Shown here: positions 11,690-21,400 of the stretch, piece by piece
Layout: every line of letters starts with the position of its first letter
How positions within the stretch are numbered: position 1 is the stretch's first letter
NCBI GenBank assembly: GCA_016490735.1
Contig: JAEMWC010001547.1
Location: forward strand, 62,501-126,500
Direction of reading: 5' to 3'
DNA: 64,000 nucleotides
Source: Pachyseris speciosa
Taxonomy: Eukaryota > Cnidaria > Anthozoa > Scleractinia > Pachyseridae
Notes under the pieces: generated by a model
Seen by the model: only the letters and a program-made list of their open reading frames with translations
Told to the model about the DNA's origin: nothing
The model's database searches: none
Translations under genes and position numbers: made by a program

Positions 11690-12520
11690 GGATCAACTTA
11701 CTTTTAACCGGTACTGTAGGTGAAAGTTGTGAACTCAAAGGCATGGTACGTTGTGTCGGTCATCATTTCACGGTAGCTGTAAATAATCACAGTGAATGGA
11801 TACATGTAGATGATTTGAGTGTCTCAGTCTCGTTGGCACTCTAACGATAGGTATACCTAGTTGATAGACAAAAAAGAATTCTTGTTAGGGGTTACCGTCA
11901 CTTCGCAGACACGCAGGAATGCATAGAAAGCACAAGAGCACATTGCCCGAAATAAGCACTGCTCGTAAGAGCTCAAAGAGAGATCCGATGCCAAAGCCAA
12001 AATTTTGTGGAGAATAGGGAGCGTAATAGGTAATCGACCGTCGACACTTGAGGCAAGCTTACCATAACCCTTGAGCATTTGAACAATAAAGAAAACTTTC
12101 GTAGGATCAGGAAGGCCAAATAACTTATGCGAATAGCTGAGCGCGGAAATATAGGTATTGGCGGTGGATGAAGCATAATGACGATCGAATAAATAGGCAA
12201 TAAAAAGCGCTAAATGGGGCGCTGAAATAGGAAGGATGACGGGGGCCCCCGGAAACGTTGTGTGGAAATAACTTCCAAGCCCGCTTGTAAATGGGCAAAG
12301 AGGTAGATTGAAGGCTTGACTTAAGTAACTGCGTGACTATGGCGGCCAGTTCTGCGGCTGGAAAGGCAGAGGAATGTCCGTCGGCAATCGGACCATAGAG
12401 GATGGCGCCAGGCGTTGGAAAGACTGAACCTGTAAGCGAGATAAAGCGTCCGCTAAGCTATTGCGTGAACCGGGTACGTGCTTCGCTTTGAACAAAATGT
12501 TATTGCGCAAGCAAATCAAA
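11690..12520 (-). pseudogene. DIRS-type element: tyrosine recombinase and RNase H C-terminus
   Basis: Minus-strand reading gives NILFKAKHVPGSRNSLADAL, the end of the RNase H domain of DIRS retroelements, then PPFQPQNW-type linker, then the tyrosine recombinase. The latter is recognisable from SSTANTYISALSYSHKLFGL (about 12130-12180), VSTVDYLL/LPITLPIL and CAFYAFLRVCEVT, which contains the catalytic Arg box (about 11895-11925). A stop and frameshifts interrupt it. The upstream RNase H part continues at 12980-13086 and 23960-24006, on the other sides of two transposon insertions. Known DIRS elements use the tyrosine recombinase for integration; this copy cannot. Confidence 0.8.
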
Positions 12521-12526
12521 ACGAGT

Positions 12527-12973
12527 CAGGGGCACCCAACGAGCCAAATCAACCAAAAGTTGTAGAAAGGCATTTTTAAGTACCTTGTGGTGTTTGAAGT
12601 CTGTTTAAAGCGATGTTTTCATGAGCTAGAAGAAGTTCATCTGTTCGGATTCCCTAGCTGATATTTCAATTGCCCGAAAATGTTAGGGAATAAAATCTTC
12701 CTTTGAAAAGATGCAAGCTGAAATGAACTTTCCACGAACTTTCTAGGGAAATGTTTTCTTTCCGAAAATGCTCGTTGACGTTTTTGACTGCCAAAAACAG
12801 CAATTATGACCCTTCCGAAAACCTCAGGGGCTATGATTTCCCAATTGCGAATCTTTTAGGCCACGTTTTAGCTACGAAAATCCGAGTGCACTCTTTAATC
12901 GACGCCGAAAGCACAAGGCGAACTACCCTCCATCGAACAGATATCTACCGAAACTTGTCGTTGGGTGCCCCTG
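12527..12973. mobile_element. MITE, CAGGGGCACCC family, 6-bp TSD (copy 1)
   Basis: The 447-bp element starts CAGGGGCACCCAACGA and ends TCGTTGGGTGCCCCTG. It is flanked by ACGAGT at 12521-12526 and 12974-12979. It sits inside the DIRS RNase H frame, and excising it with one duplication copy rejoins that frame (RQLV|LICLRNN). The inverted termini are only about 16-17 bp. It has no coding capacity. The superfamily is not assigned. Confidence 0.85.
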
Positions 12974-13092
12974 ACGAGTTGACGGACGAAAACCATTAAT
13001 CTCTTATCTCGGCAAGACTGCTTATTTATGACGTGGACAAGAGCCTCATCGGTAAAAAATAAGATACATCGATTCCTCATCTCATGACCCTC
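12974..13092 (-). pseudogene. DIRS RNase H segment between two insertions
   Basis: On the minus strand this reads MRNRCILFFTDEALVHVINK followed by QSCRDKRLMVFVRQLV, the conserved RNase H core of DIRS/Ngaro-type elements (FFTDN-ALVHVINK). It is cut on the low side by the MITE at 12527-12973 and on the high side by the large TIR element starting at 13093. The 6-bp ACCCTC at 13087-13092 recurs at 23954-23959. Confidence 0.85.
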
Positions 13093-13735
13093 AGACCTAG
13101 AAAACTCAGACCTCAGACCTCAGACCTAGAAAACTCAGACCCCCCCAATCTGGAAAACTCAGACCCCCTCAAAACTATACAAATTTTCGAAGTCAAATAA
13201 ACGTGGGCAAAATAAATTATCGCCGTTCAGTGCGCTGAAATGTTACACCCTCCGTTTATCGCAGATAACAAACACTTCAGCTTTGTCGTCCCATGTTATT
13301 ATAATCGGCTCCGGAGCACAAGACCTAGAAAACTCAGACTCCCCCAATCTGGAAAACTCAGACCCCCTCAAAACTATACAAATTTTCAAAGTCAAATAAA
13401 CGTGGGCAGAATGAATTATCGCCGTTCAGTGCGCTGAAATGTTACACCCTCTATTTATCGCAGATAACAAACACTTCACCTTTGTCGTCCCATGTAATTA
13501 TAATCGGCTCCGGAGCACAAGACCTAGAAAACTCAGACCCCCCAATCTGGAAAACTTAGACCCCTCACAACTATATACAAATTTTCAAAGTCAAATAAAC
13601 GTGGGCAAAATGAATTATCGCCGTTCAGTGCGCTGATATGTTACACCCTCCGTTTATCGCAGATAACAAACACTTCAGCTTTAACGTCTCGGCTCTGTGA
13701 TCAGAACACAAGACCTAGAAAAGTTAGAGCGCCCT
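13093..13735 (+). repeat. Left TIR: tandem 199-bp units
   Basis: Three units start near 13138, 13337 and 13536. Each has GAAAACTCAGACCCCC, AAATAAACGTGGGC, ATCGCCGTTCAGTGCGCTGA, GTTACACCCTC, a run ending AACAAACACTTCA, and the palindrome GCTCCGGAGC. The outermost 45 bp repeat the short phrase CTCAGACCTAGAAAA. Units 1 and 2 are spaced exactly 199 bp. The third unit is diverged at its inner end. Confidence 0.9.
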
Positions 13736-15440
13736 CCCCCCACCCCCAACAAAAAAAGTTAAATAAATAAATATGTAAATAAAAGAAAGGAAAAAAACCC
13801 GGAAAACTCAGACCTCTCGCAAAACTGTATAATCTGGACAGAAAAAGAAACTTGAGTACATTAATTTTTGTTGTCCATTAAGGTGAAATGGCAGACAGAC
13901 CCAACAACATAACAAAAACAACAACTTTATTGAATTCTTTTACATATGGTAATTGCCTAATAAAAAAAACGTTATATTTAATGCGGTTATTGATAACCTC
14001 TTTCTCGTAAGGCTTCGTATACAAAATAACCCAATTTCTTTCAGATAAAGGGGCTGTTAAAAACAAATAAGTATTTTGTTAATTAGTGTGATTTAGAAGA
14101 TCATACTTGTAACGCACCTTAATTGTATTTGGATTTGATTGTCGGAGTAGGTGGAGTGCAATTAGAAATAACATCAACGCCACTTTATTGTTTCAATAGA
14201 GCTATTTGAAACGATAATTTCGAATATGAGAATCAACCGAATGTGAGGTCAATGTTGACTAATTAATAGCTATAATCTATGCACCACTTATGAACTCCCA
14301 ATGAACTCAATACAAGTCGCGGGATTCTTGTCTCATCTCTTGCTTGAAGTGGATTTTAGTCCTTCTTATGTGGGTAACACATAATCGTTGTCGTTGTTGT
14401 CATCATAATCATTTCCAACGATGCAACGACTTACACAACAGCTGTTAATGGTAACTTCTTTGAACGCTTGATTTAAATGATCCAATCAATAAAACTATTT
14501 TAATTGTGTTTTTGATGATTCAAGACCAATGACTTTGTCAACATCCCCCCATGCAGCCACCAATTCCTACAACAACGTATGGTCGTATTACTTCCCACTT
14601 TTGTTGTCAAAATCAACTATGTATCACTGGTTATTTTACAAAACTTTTAACTTGAACAATGCTTTTAAACAATGCTATTATCATATCACTGGTTATTTTT
14701 AAAAACCTTCAATTAACTTGAACAATGCTATTATTTCAAGCTATATCAGTCTACTTAATATGTTTTCATTAACATGTTGGTTCTGATGGAACTTAGTAAT
14801 TATTTGTTGGGCCTTTAAATTTTTTTAAAGGCGTTCCTAAGCTCGTTTTTTTCACGTCGCGATAATTAAGTACTTATTTGAAAGCAAAACGGGAAAGATA
14901 ACGCTGGACCTCGGCCGAGGTGGAAAAGACATGCTGAAATGACGAAATTGTTCGACACAATATGAAAACGATTTCGCATTAAGTTTACCGTATATGGAAA
15001 AGGAGAGGAACAACCAAGTTTTGCTGCTTGGTCTTTATCATTTCTTCTGAAACATGTAATCCACAGCCCGAAGGAGGATGTGCAGAGGCTATATCAACCA
15101 TAACCGAGAAAATGAATTCGGTATCAATCTCGCAACTAGAAAAATTCCTTTGTGCCAGCGATACGAGAATGGTATCACGTAAATAGGGAGTTTAATCGAA
15201 GCCGCTTTTGAGCGACGTACGTCAACCGGAAGTGCGCATTTCTCATAATTAAGCAGTGGTTGTGCACATATTTTCAAATAAATCGTCTCTATTAGAGTAA
15301 AGACACTTGGTAATGCAAATCTGGTAGCACCAAGACGAGTAAAAAGAGAAAATACCTCACTTCCGGTTGACGTTGGTCGCTCAAAAACGGCTATGCTTAA
15401 ACTTCCTAATGTCAGTTGCTACACCTCGCTATGCCCAACT
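13736..15440. other. Transposon interior, noncoding 3' flank
   Basis: No gene is visible between the left TIR array and the stop codon of the transposase gene. The stretch is A/T-rich and should hold the 3' UTR of the minus-strand gene. It contains an imperfect inverted repeat at 15170-15425. Confidence 0.6.
15170..15425. repeat. Imperfect inverted repeat / MITE remnant
   Basis: About 70 bp at 15170-15240, with the phrase ACGTCAACCGGAAGTG, recurs inverted at 15355-15425 (CACTTCCGGTTGACGT). Both arms also share TTTGAGCGAC and an AGTTTAA segment. It is probably a small inverted-repeat element inserted downstream of the transposase gene. Confidence 0.65.
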
Positions 15441-18137
15441 TCATCGATTGTATTGAAGTTCGTCTTCGAGGAGATCGAAGTGGGACTTCTGTAAACGTGA
15501 GTGAGCCTCAGTGTGAATCTGCAATAAGGATGGATCAAAGTATGGAAAACGGGTTTCTATGCAGGATTTCTTGACGCAGTAGAATTTTGTGGTCAGTCTT
15601 GCCGATGGAAGTTTGCAACAAGGATCATCGGGTGCTGGATACAACCACTTCTCTTCGTGCGATAGGACAATATCGAAGGGTGTTATCTTTTGCCTTCGCG
15701 GAAATTCGATGCGGCATTGCCTGCACTCCTGCGCTTTTGGCACATCGTCGAGAAAGCATACGACGAAAGGCCTGTTGTTGTGGTGTACTTCGGTAAAGGG
15801 ACGTCCACTGGTTGTCTGAGGCGTTTCCACCGTGGCCTGCCTGCTTGGTCGCCATGGGTTCCTGTGGCTGCCACCTTTCTTCCCTTGAGCTGCTTTTGCA
15901 GGCTCGAGAAGGTCACCTTTCAACGGAGCTTTGCGCCTTGGCGATTTTTTCAGGAAGTCCAAGTGTTCCTTCAAGACTCCTACCGTCTCTGCAACGCAGA
16001 TACTGTGCTTACAGAGGTTGTTGTATTTATAGCACGGACAGGAACAGCTTACGTGATCACTGTAGACTGAGCATTGGTACATTCCCTTTTGGCAATTCTT
16101 TGCAGCAACCAGATAGGTTTCCCTAGAGGGAGATGTCAGTGATGGCATCTTCTGTATGGCGTCTTTGACGTTTAACAGTGCTTCTGCTTCCTTCACAATA
16201 GTGGCTACCAGACCGTCTGTCCAGCTCTTCAAGGACCTTAACATCATTCCCACGTCAACAGAAAACACTTTGTACTCTACGTCTTCAACGTTAGGTACCC
16301 GAGTAGCCCTTATGGGCTTTCCCTTCAGGGCGTCATCGACAGACATTTTGTTGAACTCTTTAATGTAGGCTTGTCGTTCACCTACAGTCATGTCAAACCA
16401 CTGGTCTGGGGTAACTTCCAAATGGGCAACGACGTCTGCCAGTTGATACTCGCCACTTAGTCCACAAATCGCCAACGTTAGCTCCTCTTGTTGATGGCTG
16501 TCAACTTCCTCCCAAACATCCTTCGTAAATTGTAACTTCGTCATATCCACTTTGCTCTTGTCATTCTTTGCTATAGCCTCTTTCTGTCGGGTCAACTTGT
16601 TGTTTATGCTTTCTGACTGGTTCGTGTAGCTCTTCAGGGGTTTCCCCGACTTGTCAGTAGGCATCCCCGCTTTCTTTCTTGCAGTTGCAATCATGCATTT
16701 CTTCATCATTTTCTTATGACTTTGCAGGTAGCTCCAAAATTCAGGCGTTTCTTTTCCGGTCAGCTTTACCTCCTCGGCGTCTAACGGTTCTTTCGCTGCC
16801 ATAAGGCATGCTTTAAGGTCAGATTTCTGATCTGCATCTAAAATACCTCGGGACGTTGCACTTCCAAAGATGGTTTCTATAAAGAATTTCTGTTCCGTAG
16901 GCTTTCTAATTCCAAGGTTGTGTAGCTTGTCACGACAATTCTGTTGGAAGTGTCGGAAACATCTTAAACCTGTGGCATGCCGCATTACCTCGCCTAGAGC
17001 ACTGTAAAGGGACTCTTCGCCATCTGTAATAAAACCCTTTCCTTCCTGGGCAAGATTGGGACTGGAATTGGCGACAGCATGAACGATCTTCTTGTATACA
17101 CTCTTGTGTTTGCTGTAATGAATAGCTGTTGGTCCTAGAAATGATGGAGCACCACCAGTTCGTTTGCAGGTCAGGAACAGGTGTTTGTATGTGAATGGAG
17201 TGACCTCAAATTTGCCGAAATTAAACGTTGGGTCCACACTCAGCGGGTAACTCAATTTTTCAGAGGTACAGAACCTGGATAAGTCCATTGTCATGTGGGG
17301 CTTAGCTAATACCCATAGGTCTTCTGGAACGTCGTGATGTTCGAGCACGACTGGTTCTTCGGCGTGCTTAGCGTATTGGAGCAGCTCGTCGACGTCATCA
17401 GTTTTCTTCAGTTAGCTTTTAAGATTGTACAATTGTTGTTTGGAGCGTGGCAACTCCCCTGGCTCTGTGGCACCCAAAGCTCCACCTGCAGATACTGACA
17501 CGTTACGAAAGGCCACGGCAGATGAGTTAGAGTGCATTTCGTCTTTCATGGCTTGCAGAGTGCTCTTCTTTGTGGGGTAGAAAGGCTTTCGTTTTTGGCA
17601 CTTGCTATTTCCATGCGATGGTACTTCAAAAACTACTTCATTACATCCTTCCTTCGCCATTGTATACTGAAGCAGGATAGTGGAATTTACAATTTCTCCA
17701 TCTCGTCCTCTTAGCAAGAAGATTGAACGACACAAGCCCGCCTTATTCCGCATTGAATTTGTGTAAACATGGAATGCTCTATCGGTTTTCAATTCGGTCT
17801 TCTTCTTTTCGAGAGTCTCCACGTTATTTTCTTCGTCAACTACCACCGTCCACGTACAAATGCGCAACGTGTCAGAATAGACGCCATTCATGTCACTTTT
17901 AACGTCTTGCCAGCATTTGTATTTTGTGACATCAACAAGAAAGGATAGGTTTTTCCTTGTTTTCAAGGGGATCTTGGTGCATTTCGATTCTTGTGGTTGT
18001 TCACTCAAGAGAATTTTTATCGCTTCTCTGATGGTGTATCTTCCTTTTTTTGCACATTCAAAGATAGGCAGGTGTGTGTCATTATTATACAACAAAGGGG
18101 TGGACACTTGTGTCTTAGTCTCCAAGTATTTTTCTTT
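15441..18137 (-). pseudogene. Exon 8: MULE DDE transposase + SWIM finger, one in-frame TAA
   Basis: The acceptor TTTCCTCTTTTAG opens the exon in phase 0 (KEKYLETKTQV). The frame runs to a TGA at 15441-15443 with a single interruption, TAA at 17412-17414, so 898 codons are otherwise open. Before the stop is an N-terminal region (LSFLVDVTKYKCWQDVK, FHVYTNSMRNKAG). After it come the MULE features: DPTFNFGKF (first Asp, 17232-17234), FITDGEESL (second Asp) with CFRHFQQN, and TNQSESINNKL (Glu). A SWIM finger follows: SCSCPCYKYNNLCKHSICVA. The DDE triad and zinc ligands are all present. The text around the stop reads smoothly (YNLKS|*|LKKTDDVDELL), so a Lys-to-stop change is likely. A short zinc-ligand-rich C-terminal tail follows. 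Confidence 0.85.
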
Positions 18138-18459
18138 CTAAAAGAGGAAAAAAAGCATCGTTATATTTGGCGTTTGCTCAGATATGTAGCAGGCTAACAA
18201 TTTCAAAGTAATCAGGCAATAAGATTCGGTTTTTAGGCGGGCTTTTGTTTACTTGTTTATCGAATCGCACGGCAAAAGAATCAAATCAAAATCAAATCAA
18301 TTCAGGATTTATTTAAGCTGGATAGCGTAGGGAGTGGTTGCCCAATCTCTCGAGCCGGGGCTCATGTATTGAACGTCCGAGCATTCCGGATCGAATGGGA
18401 ATTTAGAAGTGCTGGTTTTTGAGGAGAGGGAAAAATCGAAGAATCCGATGGAAAACCTT

Positions 18460-18491
<32 letters not shown>

Positions 18492-21400
18492 AACCCACAT
18501 ATGACGTTGAGTCCGGGAATTTGTCTCGGGTAGATCAGTACTTACCCATATGTGAACTAAATTAATGTCATTCGCTCAACGGAAGGTTATTTTTTTTAAA
18601 CCTTGCCAGTATCTCTGAAAGAAAGACTCTACATCTAACCTAAAACTATATCATTCGTGCGACCTACCTCAGTGGTTTCCTCTTCAGAGGAAGAAAGGTC
18701 GATAGAATGCGTTGGTGAGCCAGGTTTTCTCTTGGTAGGCGTAACCTAGAAATAACGATTTTGTTACAATGACATCATTTATACTAAAATACGAGCTTGT
18801 TCTTAATACGGGTGTTGTGTTAACTTTGCATTTGGCATATCACACACTCTCTGACGTTCTACAAAGCCAGTAAAAATTACTCAAACTTGGTATTGATACT
18901 GGTGCAGATTTTTCCTCCAAGTTATCAATAATGTCGGCTTGTCTTTTTTCACACCCATGCCCAGTTTAAGGTGTCTACTTAATTATAATCTTATTAGGTT
19001 CTTCATCACTCAGTAGCCACTTAATAATCACAAGGTCCTACTGACATGGAAACTGAAAACCTAACACGGGGCGATTTTTCGCCCGAAGCGAGGAAATGTA
19101 AGTTTTTTTTGGCGCACCTGCCCACTATAATGTGCCATTCCAGTAGCCACTACATCCAAAAAGTCTTGTACATGCCTGGATGTACGGTTATTATCAAATC
19201 GTTGTTGTTGTTGTCGTTTTTTTTTTGTCAGTTATGTACGACTTACCTGGGTGATTGGTTCTCCACAGGAAGAAAGGTCAATGGAATATTGTGGTGGGCC
19301 CGCTTTTCTCTTCGCGGTTGCTCTAGCCTGGAAGAAAAAGCACTTTTTACACTGCTCATTTTCTACTCATGATCAAACCTCCATTTTAAATTCATCTGTT
19401 GCCTTTACAACAATTTGGCACATTATTCACCTGAGCTGTCTGTTCTTCTTGAGAAAGATCAATAACAACTGGTGCGGTTTGCCTCCTACTCCTTGTATCC
19501 TTAGAGATTAAAAACAGTTTAATTAGTTAACAATACTGTAGTTCTTGCTTAAGTTGTCTTTTTTAACACGAAGTAACTTTCGTGATCTACGATTGCATGA
19601 CGGTTAACTTGAAAATCATAGACCAATTAGAACTCACGGAAGTTTCCCAAAGGCTTTTCAGTGCTGAGCTCTCTCTGACTACGGAACGTTTGTAAGGTGA
19701 AGAATTTGTGATAGCTCGGGAGTGGCAAATCAGGCCTATTTCCACCTATGACAAGTGCAAGACTTACATACATACATGCATACTTTATTGAACCTCCCCA
19801 AAGGGGCTTTTCTTGATTCTAGATGAACATAACATCTTGGAAATATGTCCAAACGGTTTTCGCAACACCCCAAACTTAATTTTGCATTCCAACGACTTTC
19901 TTGCTTTCACTCATGTGCAAGCAAAAGCATCGCGAAAACAACAACTTGTATTGAAAAGTAATTGAATGCATGGGGTTATAGATATGCGCATACCTGGACA
20001 GATATGTGTCCCCCGTCATTTTCCTTGACATGAAGTGGGTCCATACCAAACGAAGCAGCTGCTCCAAAGTCGATTGCCTCCTAAAGCCAATTAAATCAAA
20101 TTTAAAGGACAGCAACGTGTAGGGAATTTCTTTAGTAAATGCAACATTGGAAGCTCAGTTAACTATGATATATTAATTCCTAGCACGAAGTTTTCAGATA
20201 GATAACAAAGTGGTTTGGGATCTACCTGATCTATGTTCTCATCTTGAGACAAGTCGTTAGGAGGTGATTTTACAGTTTGTGTCTCGCCGCTTGCAGCCTG
20301 AAAGCAAAAGAATATAATAACGTTTGGCAGGCTAACGAGGTTGTTAATGCCACTCTGCTAGAAATTTCAATTGGGTACATAACAAGTTCTTATTACTTCG
20401 ATTTGAAACTGTGCAAGGGAAACATTTTTATACAAGTGTATTTCCAACGTAAATCGAGTACGATGTTCCATTGGAGGCGCCTTTGTTTCACGCGTCAAAC
20501 AGACTGAAACAGTTTCACCCTTCAAACAGAATGGGCTCGTTCACTGTACCTTATCACCACTCTTTCCCTGGCAGCTTCGTTTGCCCTGCATTTGTTCATT
20601 AGGTAAGGGTACTTCGCATTTTCTCTTTGTGGAACCTTTTGAGCTAGGAGGTTCTTCTGAAGATGAGCTGCAATTTGAATCCCGTTCGTCAGCCGGTGTT
20701 TGGTTGTTATTTCCATCACTGCTATAAACGAATCCATTAACACAAGAAAATTAAAAATTTCACCGACACACTGGAAACAACGCAAAATACCTATCATACG
20801 TTACTCGTAGAAGGCGTCCAGAACTTTTCAGCAAGGTAACGGTACGTTACACGCTGCGTACATATATAGAAATCACACCAAAAATTCAGATTATAGAAAT
20901 TGTGAGGATATAAAACAGGAAATGGACATTCTTTTCATTAACAGTTGTGTTGGAGCATTAAAATGGAAAACGCGCGAGGGTAACAGTAATTAACACACAG
21001 CGAAGGAAGACAGCATTTCAATAATTGATTGGTGGTGTGCCTGGAAGTTTTCTTTATCGCAACGAGCCTTTCGTTCAAATCAATACGAATGAAATTCTCG
21101 CAAAGGTACAGTGGGTTGATATGGCACGTTCAGTTCAGCCTACACTCCCCACCCACCTACCACCCCTTTTAATAGCTAGACTGTCATCTCATTTCCGGAT
21201 CTATACAAAATCATGTACGTTCATTCTAATTACCTTGCTGTTGGTTTCATGACAGAAAGAGACTGGCTTGTACCCTCCTTTACACCAGCATTCAAGAGTC
21301 TGTCCCAGAGCCAGATGCAAAGTGATCTCCATGTCGAATCGGTGTTGTTTCTTCCCACTATCAGGGAGCCAGTGTGTGTGTCGATAAGGAACGGCCTTTC

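Noticed and set aside
13240..13636. 65-codon open frames conserved in successive 199-bp TIR units of both arms
   Set aside because: Conservation is explained by the repeat itself; the frames span TIR landmarks and have no protein-like features or spacing for translation.
15587..16368. Several plus-strand open frames of 60-126 codons
   Set aside because: They are antisense to the MULE transposase exon, which has clear catalytic motifs.
17349..17411. Start of a separate transposase gene after the TAA
   Set aside because: The frame upstream and downstream of the TAA is the same and reads continuously; there is no ATG near the second part's start and no splice site between.
19625..19665. Additional short exon in the kinase-MULE gene (donor CC|GTGAGT)
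   Set aside because: A donor and possible acceptors exist, but no choice keeps phase 0 without a stop, unlike every neighbouring exon.
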